NCBI GenBank assembly: GCA_030378015.1
Contig: JAUCGG010000039.1
Span: forward strand, 1-33,041
Source of the DNA: Desulfococcaceae bacterium HSG8
GTDB taxonomy: Bacteria; Desulfobacterota; Desulfobacteria; Desulfobacterales; 4be13
Reading direction: 5' to 3'
DNA length: 33,041 nt
This document shows, piece after piece, positions 16,285 to 24,616 of this stretch; position 1 is the first letter of the stretch; every line of letters begins with the position of its first letter. Both the position numbers and the translations under genes were made by a program. The notes under the pieces are model-generated. The model was not told where the DNA came from, did no database searches, and saw nothing but the letters and a program-made list of their open reading frames with translations.

Positions 16285-16366
16285 GAAAAAGTTCGTAGTA
16301 CCGCCTTTAGGCGGCCTTTTTAAGCTCACAGACAGACCGCCTGAAGGCGGGACTACGAACTTTTTC
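16285..16366. repeat. Palindromic repeat, GTAGTNCCGCC family
   Basis: Arms beginning GAAAAAGTTCGTAGT (16285) and ending ACTACGAACTTTTTC (16366) are near-perfect inverted copies, each with an inner CCGCCTNNAGGCGG palindrome. The central spacer matches the copy at 1125-1210, including the motif ACAGACCGCC. Confidence 0.88.
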
Positions 16367-16396
16367 CATCTGCCGGCTTTTAAGTACCTGATCAAT

Positions 16397-16537
16397 AATT
16401 TTGTAACATTCCAGAGATATCTTCGGTGACAAAGGTATCGCTCCTACGGAGCTTTGAAAAACCGGCGGCTCCCTGATGCTACAAAGATATCACTCCTACG
16501 GAGCTTCGGAAACCTGATTATCGGATGTTACAAAATT
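16397..16537. repeat. Palindromic element with CTCCTACGGAG hairpins
   Basis: AATTTTGTAACAT (16397-16409) is inverted exactly at 16525-16537. Between them a roughly 26-base motif, ACAAAGRTATCRCTCC plus TACGGAGCTT, occurs twice as a direct repeat, each copy with the small palindrome CTCCTACGGAG. It lies between two genes and has no coding frame. Confidence 0.8.
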
Positions 16538-16578
16538 TTTGCACAGGTAGTTACTTTCAGCCTCTGCTTCCGCTTCTT

Positions 16579-17127
16579 TTATGGTCCGTAAATTACAACA
16601 ATAAGCTCTGCTGCATCGTCGCCTACATTTTTCAGATTGTGCCTTATTCCCGAGTTAAAATGAAGGGAATCATCCTTTTTCAGGGTATTGACATTATCCC
16701 CCACTGTAATTTCAACCTTTCCTGACAGCACATAGACGAATTCTTCTCCTTCATGATGATATCCGACCCCCCCGTGATCCTGCATCGAGTCAATCGTCAC
16801 TCGGAAGGCTTTAAGATGCTTATTTTCCGCTCCCGGTGTCAGGGTTTCGTAGGCATAGTTATCTGTCCGTTTCGTATATTGCTGAACCCGATCCTTGAGA
16901 TTTGACTCCTGTTCTCGGAGGAAAAAACCAGAATCAATTTCCAGTGCCCTTGCGACCTGCAAAAGCGTCCCCACAGGGGGGATTACTTTCCCGGCTTCCA
17001 GTTCTTTCAGGTAATCAGTCGAAAGGCCGGTATCGTTAGCCACCTGGTCTAATGTAAACTTTTTCTCCGTTCTTACTTTCTTTATCTTCTTCCCTACTGA
17101 AACAACTTCATTTTTTTTTGCCGGCAT
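16579..17127 (-). CDS. XRE-type regulator with C-terminal cupin domain
   Basis: This is a 182-residue DNA-binding protein. Residues 10-65 form a helix-turn-helix of the XRE/Cro type (GKKIKKVRTEKKFTLDQVAN, then STDYLKELEAGKVIPPVGTL). Residues about 105-182 form a small cupin barrel (HHEGEEFVYVLSGKVEITVG, HFNSGIRHNLKNVG), with histidines and glutamates placed to bind a metal or ligand. Proteins of this build sense a small molecule through the cupin and control nearby metabolic genes. A strong site, GGGGAGG, precedes the start. It lies 52 bases downstream of the hydroxyacyl-CoA dehydrogenase in the same direction and upstream of the acyl-CoA dehydrogenase, so it probably regulates this cluster; the ligand, perhaps an acyl-CoA, is a guess. 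Confidence 0.88.
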   Translation of the reverse strand: MPAKKNEVVSVGKKIKKVRTEKKFTLDQVANDTGLSTDYLKELEAGKVIPPVGTLLQVARALEIDSGFFLREQESNLKDRVQQYTKRTDNYAYETLTPGAENKHLKAFRVTIDSMQDHGGVGYHHEGEEFVYVLSGKVEITVGDNVNTLKKDDSLHFNSGIRHNLKNVGDDAAELIVVIYGP

Positions 17128-17179
17128 AAATGCCTCCCCTTGTTAATCGAAAAGTAAGAATTTTTTCAATTCCCAGCTT

Positions 17180-18031
17180 TTATTTGTATTCGTAAAATCC
17201 GCGGCCCGTCTTTCTGCCAAGCCATCCCACTTCTACATACTTCCGAAGCAGGGGGCAGGGACGATATTTTGAATCTTTGAATCCGTCGTGAAGGGTTTCC
17301 ATAATGGCAAGACAGGTATCCAGCCCGATGAGATCCGCAAGCGCGAGGGGCCCCATGGGGTGGTTCATTCCGAGTTTCATCACGGTGTCAATTGCTTCCG
17401 CAGTGCCCACGCTGTGATACAGGCAATACACGGCTTCGTTGATCATGGGCATGAGAATCCGGTTGGCAATAAACCCGGGGTAATCATTTGCTTCCGCGGG
17501 GGTTTTACCGAATTTTTCAGAAAGTTCCCAGGTCGCTTTGAAGGTATCTTCGGAAGTCGCTATTCCCCGTATCACCTCCACCAGCTTCATTATCGGCACA
17601 GGGTTCATGAAGTGCATACCGATAACTTTGTCCGGCCGTCCGGTCTGGGCTGCAATGCGTCCGATGGGAATTGAAGAGGTGTTTGTGGAGAGAATCACAT
17701 GAGACGCGCAGGTCTCATCCAGCTTTCTGAATATCTCGAATTTCAGGGGTTCGTTTTCCGTGGCTGCTTCCACAACAAAATCAGCAGCACTCATGTCTTT
17801 TATATCCACACTGGTCTTAATCCTGCCCAGCACCGCATCTTTATCCGCGGCCGTCATCTTTCCCTTATCCACACCTCGGGACAGGAGCTTTGTAATATTT
17901 CCCAGCCCCTTCTGGACAAATTCATCCTTGATATCATTCATGATGACATCCAGGCCGCTCATTGCTGCAACCTGGGCAATACCGTTTCCCATCTGACCGG
18001 CGCCGATAACGCCAAAAGTTCTGATTTCCAT
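17180..18031 (-). CDS. hbd: 3-hydroxybutyryl-CoA dehydrogenase
   Basis: This 283-residue cytoplasmic enzyme interconverts acetoacetyl-CoA and 3-hydroxybutyryl-CoA with NAD(P)H. The N-terminal Rossmann fold is clear (GVIGAGQMGNGIAQVAAMSG, residues 7-26). The catalytic pair is His140 in KVIGMHFMNPVP and Glu152 in KLVEVI. The C-terminal domain carries MNHPMGPLALADLIGLD and ends GRKTGRGFYEYK, typical of the short monofunctional (PaaH/Hbd) family. The length is normal. AAGGAG precedes the start, and a heptamer array begins about five bases farther upstream. Its natural partners in the window are thiolase (19750) and acyl-CoA dehydrogenase (16224); crotonase is not present. Confidence 0.95.
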   Translation of the reverse strand: MEIRTFGVIGAGQMGNGIAQVAAMSGLDVIMNDIKDEFVQKGLGNITKLLSRGVDKGKMTAADKDAVLGRIKTSVDIKDMSAADFVVEAATENEPLKFEIFRKLDETCASHVILSTNTSSIPIGRIAAQTGRPDKVIGMHFMNPVPIMKLVEVIRGIATSEDTFKATWELSEKFGKTPAEANDYPGFIANRILMPMINEAVYCLYHSVGTAEAIDTVMKLGMNHPMGPLALADLIGLDTCLAIMETLHDGFKDSKYRPCPLLRKYVEVGWLGRKTGRGFYEYK

Positions 18032-18047
18032 ATTTATCTCCTTTTTT

Positions 18048-18365
18048 GTCAGTTGTCAGTCTTCAGTCTTCAGTCTTCAGTCTTCAGTCTTCAGTCTTCA
18101 GTCTTCAGTCTTCAGTCTTCAGTTTTCAGTTTTCAGTCTTCAGTCCTCAGTCTTCAGTCTTCAGTCCTCAGTTTTCAGTCTTCAGTCTTCAGTCTTCAGT
18201 CTTCAGTCTTCAGTCTTCAGTCTTCAGTCTTCAGTCTTCAGTCCTCAGTCTTCAGTCTTCAGTCTTCAGTCTTCAGTCTTCAGTCCTCAGTCCTCAGTCC
18301 TCAGTCCTCAGTCTTCAGTCTTCTTCAGTCTTCAGTCCTCAGTTTTCAGTCTTCAGCCGTCAGTA
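18048..18365. repeat. Long heptamer array (TTCAGTC)n
   Basis: About 45 units of TTCAGTC with variants (CTCAGTC, TTTTCAG phase) run for some 315 bases, with one three-base slip near 18322. The array starts a few bases upstream of the hbd ribosome-binding site and lies between thiolase and hbd. Open frames drawn through it are artefacts of the repeat. Confidence 0.95.
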
Positions 18366-18382
18366 GATCGAAATTTTCTGCG

Positions 18383-18514
18383 AACAGTGGATTCCGGGTT
18401 AAAATTAAAAAACATCCGTTTTTTAATTTTCCCCGGAATGACAGTATATTGCCCGTCATTCCGGGGAAAATCGGAAAACGGATGTTTTCCGATTTTAACC
18501 CGGAATCCACTGTT
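18383..18514. repeat. Palindrome with two ATCC/GGAT-loop hairpins
   Basis: The outer arms AACAGTGGATTCCGGGTT and its inverse enclose two inner hairpins. ATTAAAAAAC and GTTTTTTAAT pair around ATCC (18404-18427), and ATCGGAAAAC and GTTTTCCGAT pair around GGAT (18470-18493). Between them CCCCGGAATGAC is inverted as GTCATTCCGGGG. The copy at 30031-30163 is the same element in the opposite orientation. Confidence 0.92.
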
Positions 18515-18574
18515 TACAGGATTTATTGGAACGTCAACAGACTATCTGCAACGGACAACGGACAATTCATCAAT

Positions 18575-19750
18575 TTAACGTTTTACGATCATCGCAACAG
18601 CTTCCCCGCCTCCGAGGCACAGGGTAGCCAGTCCGGTTTTCTTATCCTGTCTGATCATTTCATGCAGAAGCGTGACAAGCACGCGGCACCCGCTGGCTCC
18701 GATGGGATGTCCCAGGGAAACAGATCCGCCGTTTACATTGACCTTTGCATGATCCAGTTCGAGTTCCTTCATAACTGCGCAGGTTGATCCGCTGAATGCT
18801 TCGTTGATCTCGTACATATCAACATCTTCTTTTGAAATGCCTTCCTTTTTAAGACACTTGGGAATGGCCCAGATGGGTGCAACAAGGACATATTTCATGT
18901 CAATGCCATAAGAGGCCTGAGCCCCGATGGTTGCCATGATGTTACATCCGAGTTCTTCAGCTTTGTCCTTGGACATGACAACAACAGCGGCCGCGCCGTC
19001 ACTGATGATGGATGCGTTGCCTGCCGTGCCTGCGCCATCTTTTTTGAATGCGCTTCTCATTTTTGCCAGGGCTTCATAGGTTGTCTCCCTGGCACATTCG
19101 TCCTGGCTGAACAGCAGCGGATCACCTTTGCGCTGGGGAATTTCAACTGGCACGATTTCATCTTTGAACTTTCCTGATTCAATGGAATCAAGTGTCCGGC
19201 GGTAGGATTCGGCCGCGTAGCGATCCTGGTCTTCACGGGTGATATTGTATCTCTCCGAGCAAAGTTCGTTTGAGATGCCCATATGGAAATCATTGACAAT
19301 ATCCCAAAGCCCGTCATGAATCATGTGATCCAGTATCTGGCCGTGTCCCATGCGATATCCGGTACGGGCTTTCTCCAGGTAATACGGAGCCATGCTCATG
19401 TTTTCCATTCCCCCGGCCACTATGACATCCGCATCTCCGACCTGGATGGCCTGGGCAGCAAGCATCACTGTTTTCAGCGCAGATCCGCAGACCTTGTTGA
19501 CCGTGATACATTCCGCTTCCCACGGCATATCTGCGAGAACCGATGCCTGCCTGGCAGGGTTCTGGCCGTAGCCGCAGGGAAGTACCTGTCCCATAAGAAC
19601 CTCATTCACAGCATCTTTCCCGATGCCCGCGCGTTTCACAGCCTCTTCAATGACAATTGCCCCCAGTCTGGTAGCCCCGATATTGCCCAAGGAACCGTTG
19701 AAACTGCCCAAAGGCGTCCGTACCGCACTTACAATAACCGCTTCTTTCAT
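18575..19750 (-). CDS. Acetyl-CoA C-acetyltransferase (thiolase)
   Basis: This 391-residue enzyme condenses two acetyl-CoA to acetoacetyl-CoA or cleaves it. The three thiolase signatures are intact: the nucleophile Cys88 in [18 protein letters not shown], His348 in [19 protein letters not shown], and Cys378 in [11 protein letters not shown]. The length is normal. GAGGAG lies upstream of the ATG. It opens the minus-strand group thiolase, hydroxyacyl-CoA dehydrogenase, XRE-cupin, acyl-CoA dehydrogenase. A 543-base gap full of heptamers and a palindrome separates it from hbd, so co-transcription is uncertain. The direction in vivo (fatty-acid oxidation or butyrate/polyhydroxybutyrate synthesis) cannot be read from sequence. 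Confidence 0.94.
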   Translation of the reverse strand: MKEAVIVSAVRTPLGSFNGSLGNIGATRLGAIVIEEAVKRAGIGKDAVNEVLMGQVLPCGYGQNPARQASVLADMPWEAECITVNKVCGSALKTVMLAAQAIQVGDADVIVAGGMENMSMAPYYLEKARTGYRMGHGQILDHMIHDGLWDIVNDFHMGISNELCSERYNITREDQDRYAAESYRRTLDSIESGKFKDEIVPVEIPQRKGDPLLFSQDECARETTYEALAKMRSAFKKDGAGTAGNASIISDGAAAVVVMSKDKAEELGCNIMATIGAQASYGIDMKYVLVAPIWAIPKCLKKEGISKEDVDMYEINEAFSGSTCAVMKELELDHAKVNVNGGSVSLGHPIGASGCRVLVTLLHEMIRQDKKTGLATLCLGGGEAVAMIVKR

Positions 19751-20186
19751 TTTTATACTCTCCTCATCCGACCTGGGATTGAATACGCCCCAATTCCCGA
19801 TTTTTTATTTTTTTATATTCAGTAGATGGAAAATTGCCCTGAGCCGCTCCCGGCGGCTTCGGCGTGAGATCAGTCGAACGCTCAGTCGAACGATTGACAA
19901 ATCCGCCGGAATGCTTGGGATTTATTCAGTACAAATTTTATTCTATATTCAGCAGATAAAAATCTGAACGAGCGCTCAGTCAATTCGTAGCACACAGGGT
20001 TTTGCCTTGTCAAGTCTTTTCATGAGATATTTTAAAATTTCATGAAGTTAACCATAGCGCATTTATAAACTTGGAAAATGCGTATGAAGGGGGAAAATAA
20101 AACCCGGTGATTTTCATTATCATATCGGAAATAGGTGGAATTCAGCCAAGTTTCGCAGTTCCGACTTCATGTAAACGGAATCCTGT
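19751..20186. other. Non-coding region upstream of thiolase
   Basis: No gene is visible. The 15-mer TTCAGTAGATGGAAA occurs at 19818-19832, with a weaker copy at about 19949. TTCGGCGTGAGATCAGTCG-type repeat sequence (about 19858) is shared with 5349 and 22247. GCGCATTTATAAACTTGG near 20059 resembles the terminal repeat of the MITE-like element at 1221, here alone. The promoter for the thiolase gene should lie in the first 100-150 bases, but no clear boxes were seen. Confidence 0.4.
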
Positions 20187-20284
20187 ATGGTCCCGGAAGG
20201 GAGAGTTCATCCGCGCAGATGGGCAAATGTGTTTGTGTTCAGACCGAAGGGGTTAGATAATATAGCCCAAGGTAAGCGTAGCGC

Positions 20285-20408
20285 CACCCTGGACGGAGAA
20301 CTGGTCGAAGATACCTATGACTGGTATGCACAAGACAATGAGGGGAATATCTGGTACTTCGGAGAGGATTTCAAAGAATCCGATTATATCCGATATGAAG
20401 ATCAATGA
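20285..20408 (+). pseudogene. Short conserved fragment (DTYDWYAQDNEGNIWYFGED)
   Basis: This frame gives GELVEDTYDWYAQDNEGN followed by IWYFGEDFKE and stops at 20408. The YAQDxxGNxWYFGED pattern is one I recall from uncharacterised bacterial secreted or repeat-associated proteins. The longest open frame (from 20187) begins in unrelated repeat-like sequence, and no signal peptide or ribosome-binding site is seen. I read it as the surviving piece of a gene broken by repeats; the parent function is unknown. Confidence 0.35.
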
Positions 20409-20447
20409 ACATCGGCGCAAGCCACGGGCCAAGCCTACCTCGGTTTT

Positions 20448-20700
20448 CGTTTCGTCTGAACTCGGATTTACAGGGCGATCACCCCCGGTCATGTAAATGC
20501 ATTTTCACGGTAAAGGATTTACAGGATTTGCAGTATGTTAATCCCGTAAATCCGGGTTCGGGCAAAGGGCCGAAACAAAGATCAGATCCGAATCCAGCGG
20601 CGGGGGATTTGTCAATCCCCCGCGAGCAACAGGGAGGAGTTCACAATTTTGCAAACACTCGCAACTCGCAAAGCTTTGCACTCTGGACACTCCGGCGTTG
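20448..20700. repeat. Diverged copy of the 14642-15055 repeat unit
   Basis: GTCTGAACTCGGATTTACAG, GTTAATCCCGTAAATCCG, GGGGGATTTGTCAATCCCCC and GAGCAACAGG are all shared with the unit at 14642. The order has the left and right arms close together, with inserted sequence at about 20476-20510. Confidence 0.65.
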
Positions 20701-20851
20701 ATTTTCGGAGATGCAAATTAATCGGGAGTTAAAAATGTCCGATCAGAAAACAGAAACCCTATCCGTTTGAATTTCTTTATTCAGCCTATGGGAATCAGCC
20801 CTTCCAAGCTACAGGCATCCTTGGAAAAACTGTTTTACAGCGATCATATTC

Positions 20852-20961
20852 ACGCGGAAGACCATTATGCCGTCAGAACCATGTTCACCTCAAATGTGGC
20901 GGAGTCAAACGCCCCGGAATCCGACGCGGAAGACCATTATGCCGTCAGAACCATGTTCACC
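20852..20961. repeat. 38-bp direct repeat, 72-bp period
   Basis: ACGCGGAAGACCATTATGCC and the following 18 bases occur at 20852-20889 and again at 20924-20961. The period of 72 is a multiple of three, and one frame reads AEDHYAVRTMFT twice. I do not accept a gene here: the frame has no ribosome-binding site and runs into the antisense of the permease. A vanished small gene is possible. A start-like ATG at 20734 (MSDQKTETLSV) with GGGAG upstream ends after 11 codons. Confidence 0.6.
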
Positions 20962-21033
20962 GAAGCCACTTTGCAGGGATTTGTGAATTTCATATGCAAC
21001 ACGGAGTTTTTTACACGTCTCGTTTCTCATTTC

Positions 21034-22056
21034 TCACTTAAACTGGACTCTCGGATCAACAATGGCAACACATATATCCGACAGAATATTGCCGATCATC
21101 AGAAGCAGGGAGGATATAACCAGTATTCCCATTACCACGGGATAATCCCGCTCAACCACAGACTCGTAGCCAAGCAGCCCCATTCCGTTGATATTAAAAA
21201 CTTTTTCGATGAGAAATGATCCCGATAATATGACAGAAATATTGTTTCCGAAATGGGTCGCTATGGGAATCAGGCTGTTTCTGAGCGCGTGTCTGAACAC
21301 TGCTTTCCTGAAAGTCAGCCCTTTTGCAATCGCGGTTCTCACATAATCAGAAGCAAGATTATCCATAAGAGTATTTTTCATCAGAAAGGTCATTACAGTA
21401 AATGATCCGATCATATAGGCGATAAGCGGGAGAATCGTATGCCAGATAATATCCCCGAGCTTCTGAATCCCTGTAAAATCCTCAAAATCATCACCGACAA
21501 GTCCGCCAAGAGGAAATATCTCCCAATACGAGGCAAACAGCACCAGGATCAGTACACCGACCACCCATCCGGGAATAGCGTAACCTATAAAAACAATAAC
21601 GGATGACACATTGTCGAAATTACTCTTATGTTTCATGGCTTTGTGAATGCCAAGGGGAATGCAGACCCCGTAAACCAGGATCATGGTTACGATCCCGAAA
21701 TACAGTGATACAGGTATCCGCTCTTTTATCATGTCCCATACCGGATCGTAATAGCGGGTGGATACCCCCAGATTTCCTCTCAGTACCTTGCCTAGCCAGA
21801 GAAAATAGCCGACCAGCACAGGTTTGTCAAAACCGTAATATTTTTCCAGTTCCCCGATCTGCTCTTCGGAAAGAGGCTGACTTGGTCCGTCAGTTCCCAT
21901 CGTGCTTCCGCCCATGCTTTGCATCTGCTGGGCCTGTGCGATAATCCGCTCAATCGGGCCCCCGGGGACAAACCGGGTGATGGTGAATACCATTACGGTA
22001 ATGCCGAAAAACGTCGGGATGATCAGGATAAGGCGTCTGATAAAATATGCTGTCAT
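21034..22056 (-). CDS. YejB-like oligopeptide ABC transporter permease
   Basis: This 340-residue inner-membrane protein forms half of the channel of a peptide (microcin C/oligopeptide type) importer. The N-terminus MTAYFIRRLILIIPTFFGIT is the usual first span of DppB/OppB/YejB proteins. The insertion GGPIERIIAQAQQM, rich in Q and M and followed by a long first periplasmic loop, favours YejB. About six spans are visible. The EAA-type cytoplasmic loop is DYVRTAIAKGLTFRKAVFRHALRNSLIP (about residues 240-265). The C-terminus DYPVVMGILVISSLLLMIGN and VDPRVQF is complete. Only a weak ribosome-binding site is visible. No YejA, YejE or YejF partner lies in this window; both sides are repeats. Confidence 0.9.
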   Translation of the reverse strand: MTAYFIRRLILIIPTFFGITVMVFTITRFVPGGPIERIIAQAQQMQSMGGSTMGTDGPSQPLSEEQIGELEKYYGFDKPVLVGYFLWLGKVLRGNLGVSTRYYDPVWDMIKERIPVSLYFGIVTMILVYGVCIPLGIHKAMKHKSNFDNVSSVIVFIGYAIPGWVVGVLILVLFASYWEIFPLGGLVGDDFEDFTGIQKLGDIIWHTILPLIAYMIGSFTVMTFLMKNTLMDNLASDYVRTAIAKGLTFRKAVFRHALRNSLIPIATHFGNNISVILSGSFLIEKVFNINGMGLLGYESVVERDYPVVMGILVISSLLLMIGNILSDICVAIVDPRVQFK

Positions 22057-22139
22057 TTTTTATTCTGTCCGCTGGCCAACTTCCGGGTTCAGGCGGTTTG
22101 TGAATACAGAGCTGTCAAAGTCAGTAGTACAGCACTTTT

Positions 22140-22245
22140 TAAGTTCCTCCCCCCTTTTTTAAAGGGGGGCCGGGGGGGATTTCTGGCATAACTCACTTTT
22201 CTGTCAATGAAAAATCCCCCCGGCCCCCTTTAGAAAAGGGGGCGG
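22140..22245. repeat. C-run/G-run palindrome upstream of the permease
   Basis: Left arm 22146-22182 (C-run, TTTTTTAAA, G-run, CCGGGGGGGATTTCT) and right arm 22208-22240 (AAAATCCCCCCGGCCCCC, TTTAGAAAA, G-run) are inverted copies. The flank GTAGTACAGCACTTTTTAAG at 22121-22140 recurs inverted beside the copy at 29873-30003. This is followed by the TTCGGCG-rich repeat (22247-22330). Confidence 0.85.
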
Positions 22246-22532
22246 CTTCGGCGTGAACTCGGACTTCGGCGAGCTCAGTCGAGCCGTCGAACGATTGACA
22301 AATCCGCCTGAAATGCCTGGGATTTGTAAACTTTCCATCTGCTGAAAGTGTCGGCTACTTTATAAATAAGGTTACAACATGAGAGAAATATTACATATAT
22401 CGGATTCGGAGTCAATCTTTAAATGCCGTTTTTTTTACAGCACCGATTTCAAATAACAGAATGCTGTTCAGATATTGTATGGATTTTACAATTATAAAAG
22501 TAAAAGATCGGCCTCTTATCTTTCATCGTTGC

Positions 22533-22561
22533 TTGACATTCCTGTGATTCTGTGATTGAAT
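22533..22561 (+). promoter_or_regulatory. Weak candidate promoter upstream of the MreB-like gene
   Basis: A perfect TTGACA (22533-22538) is followed after 17 bases by TTGAAT, only four of six matches to a -10 box. It would give a leader of about 165 bases that includes the hairpin at 22651-22679. Confidence 0.25.
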
Positions 22562-22591
22562 CCTTGATATTTACGATTTCAGTCCGATCAT

Positions 22592-22707
22592 AAATCTGAA
22601 ATCGTAAATCATTACCATGCTCAGTAGATAGAAAAAGTCCTTGGAAGCCTCTCGTTCCCACGCTTTGCGTGGGAACGAGCAAATCTGAAATCGTAAATCA
22701 TTACCAT
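22592..22707. repeat. 27-bp direct repeat bracketing a 13-bp hairpin
   Basis: AAATCTGAAATCGTAAATCA plus TTACCAT occurs at 22592-22618 and 22681-22707. Between them is a perfect hairpin (CTCGTTCCCACGC at 22651-22663, three-base loop, inverse at 22667-22679), of a type that I recall as a dispersed palindrome in many bacterial genomes. The 15-mer at 22620 lies in the same interval. The layout looks like an insertion with a long flanking duplication. Confidence 0.8.
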
Positions 22708-22732
22708 ACTATCTGAATATTGAGGGAGAAGA

Positions 22733-23746
22733 TTGTTTTCAAAAGATCTGGCCATTGACTTGGGTACTGCTAATACGCTCGTATATATGCGTGGGAAAGG
22801 TATTGTATTAAACGAACCGTCGGTGGTTGCGCTGCAAAGCGACGGCAGGGCCGGACACCGGATCCTGGCATACGGCAGGGATGCGAAAAAAATGTCAGGG
22901 AAAGTACCCGGAAATATCGTTGTTATCCGTCCCCTGCGTGACGGGGTGATTACCGATTTCGAGGTTGCCAGCGCGATGCTGATGCATTTTATCATAAAGG
23001 TACGGAAGTGGCTGAGGATTTTCAAACCCAGGATGGTTATAGCGGTACCGTCCGGGATCACACGGGTGGAGAGACGCGCGGTAACGGAGGCAGCGTTAGA
23101 GGCAGGGGCGCGCAAGGTGTTCCTGATCGAAGAGCCTATGGCCGCGGCAATCGGCGCTGATCTTTCGGTTACCGAACCGGTATGCAGCATGGTAGCGGAT
23201 ATCGGCGGCGGCACCACAGATGTAGCAGTGATTTCCCTGGGGGGGATTGTTTCCGGCAAATCTGTCCGGGTGGCCGGTGATAAGATGGATGCCTCAATTA
23301 TCCGATACATCCGGAATAAATATCATCTTATGATCGGGGAAAGCACAGCAGAAAATGTCAAGATGGCCGTCGGGAATGCCTTCCCTGACCCCTGGAATAT
23401 AGAAACCTGGGAAGTGAAGGGGAGAGCGGTTGCATCAGGCATTCCCGGAATTATTACTGTCACCTCAGCGGATATCCGGGAAGCGATTTCAGACCAGATG
23501 GAGTCTATTATCACTACATTCAGGGAAGTTCTGGAAAAGACACCGCCGGAACTGGCCGCCGACATTACCGAGAGAGGTATCGTGCTGACAGGCGGAGGCG
23601 CACTGTTAAAAAATCTGGACAAGGCTCTCAGCGATGAAACCGGTCTTCCCATAAAACTGGCTGATAACCCTTTATTAACGGTGGCTCTCGGATCAGGTAA
23701 AATCCTTGATAATATAAAGGTTCTCAAACAGGTGATGATTGATTAG
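22733..23746 (+). CDS. MreB-like bacterial actin
   Basis: This 337-residue protein is an ATP-binding actin homologue that would form membrane-associated filaments guiding cell-wall synthesis and cell shape. The phosphate-binding motifs are intact (AIDLGTANTLVYMRGKG near residue 7, ADIGGGTTDVAVISLGG near 160, and the adenosine motif GIVLTGGGALLKNL near 285). VPSGITRVERRAVTEAA and LIEEPMAAAIGADL are diagnostic of MreB. The start is TTG at 22733, with GAGGGAGA just upstream, and gives the normal MreB N-terminus MFSKDLAIDLGTANT. MreC, MreD, PBP2 or RodA genes, the usual downstream partners, are absent. It may therefore be a second copy (Mbl/MreBH type) rather than the main mreB. Confidence 0.92.
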   Translation: MFSKDLAIDLGTANTLVYMRGKGIVLNEPSVVALQSDGRAGHRILAYGRDAKKMSGKVPGNIVVIRPLRDGVITDFEVASAMLMHFIIKVRKWLRIFKPRMVIAVPSGITRVERRAVTEAALEAGARKVFLIEEPMAAAIGADLSVTEPVCSMVADIGGGTTDVAVISLGGIVSGKSVRVAGDKMDASIIRYIRNKYHLMIGESTAENVKMAVGNAFPDPWNIETWEVKGRAVASGIPGIITVTSADIREAISDQMESIITTFREVLEKTPPELAADITERGIVLTGGGALLKNLDKALSDETGLPIKLADNPLLTVALGSGKILDNIKVLKQVMID

Positions 23747-24130
23747 AAATTTCATTTTCAGAGCTTGAAAAAATGAATTTTAATTACTGCATGTTATCAG
23801 CGGCAGGGAGCTTTTCCTGTGTCACTGTAACAGCTTAAAATTACAGTTTATGTGATCAAATATCAACAGAACCCAAAGCTTTTAAAATAATGTTTGCCAA
23901 TGCTGGGTGCAAAGCTTTGCTTTGTGACCGCCCGCAGTTTCGGACACGGTAATCCGGCTAATCTTTTTGTTAAAAAATTAGGTGCTGTAAATTTTTCTGT
24001 GATACGGTGAAAAATAACTTTTTGCATCAAGTGAAATCAATAAGTTAAAATCCGAAAATGTGCCAACACCCAAAATTATATTATAATCACAGGATGCTTA
24101 CGACAACTTATTATTAACTAATACAATAAG
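23747..24130. other. Non-coding region after the MreB-like gene
   Basis: No gene was recognised. An A/T-rich imperfect stem (AAATTTCATTTT near 23748 with AAAAATGAATTT near 23770) could slow transcription. ACAACTTATT and its inverse AATAAGTTGT (about 24104-24133) form another hairpin. Solo GTGCAAAGCTTTGCTTTG repeat sequence lies near 23908. Confidence 0.4.
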
Positions 24131-24132
24131 TT

Positions 24133-24180
24133 GTAAATTCATTCCCTCTTTATCTATTTATAAGAGAGGGACGAATTTAC
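24133..24180. repeat. Inverted repeat
   Basis: GTAAATTCATTCCCTCTT is inverted, with one mismatch, at 24163-24180 (ending GAATTTAC). The loop is about 12 bases. Confidence 0.75.
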
Positions 24181-24190
24181 GTTCCTGTAC

Positions 24191-24312
24191 TAGTACACCA
24201 AGGCAGAAGTTCGTTACCCCCTCGCTCGGCTCGGATTGGCAAATCCGAGCCGACGGATTTGTCAATCCGACGGGAGCAGAAAGGGGTAACGAACTTCTGC
24301 CTTGGTGTACTA
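24191..24312. repeat. 30-bp perfect inverted repeat
   Basis: 24191-24220 and 24283-24312 are perfect inverted copies with outer ends TAGTACACCAAGGCAGAAGT. The loop holds a second palindrome of the TCGGATTTGTCAATCCGA type, which is also seen in the array at 12234-12772. Confidence 0.92.
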
Positions 24313-24318
24313 GGTTCT

Positions 24319-24569
24319 ATTGGGGGGAGTGTCCCACCTTTTACACATGCCGCAGGAATGTGACGTAATCTTTCAGATTGCGTTCTCTGCTCCGGCGCAA
24401 TCTGAAAGATTACGTTACAATGAGCGTGCGATGCGGGTGTGTCCCGCCTTTCATACACAGGAGTCCGGATCATACCGTGTCCGGTGAGCGTATTATATTA
24501 TCAGTATCTCCGGAACGATAATTCCGGATGCTGGCAGCCGTTTTGTGTAAAAGGTGGGACACACCCAAT
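24319..24569. repeat. Compound palindromic element, 251 bp
   Basis: Ends: GTGTCCCACCTTTTACACA near 24330 and its inverse near 24544, both with an outer ATTGGG/CCCAAT. A second inverted pair, GTAATCTTTCAGATTGCG and its inverse, lies at about 24366-24416. A third copy of the end sequence (GTGTGTCCCGCCTTTCATAC) lies at about 24437, suggesting one element inside another. Confidence 0.75.
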
Positions 24570-24570
24570 A

Positions 24571-24609
24571 ATTTACAGCTTAGAAACAAATTTTCGGGCA
24601 ACCTTTAAG
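24571..24609. repeat. 39-bp repeat, inverted copy at 32820-32858
   Basis: The sequence beginning ATTTACAGCTTAGAAACAAA is found exactly, inverted, 8.2 kb away at 32820-32858. The two copies bracket the paralogue array, the exonuclease/ATPase genes and the OGT gene. Confidence 0.95.
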
Positions 24610-24616
24610 GCATTAC

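Noticed and set aside
17699..18787. Long plus-strand frame of 362 codons
   Set aside because: It is antisense to hbd and thiolase ends and runs through the heptamer array, which is open in several frames because of its repeat composition (SSVFSLQ repeated).
20767..21219. 150-residue plus-strand frame with repeated DHYAVRTMFT
   Set aside because: Its second half is antisense to the permease, and no start signal is seen. Only the 38-bp direct repeat is kept as a feature.
24177..24473. 98-residue minus-strand frame
   Set aside because: It lies entirely in nested palindromes.
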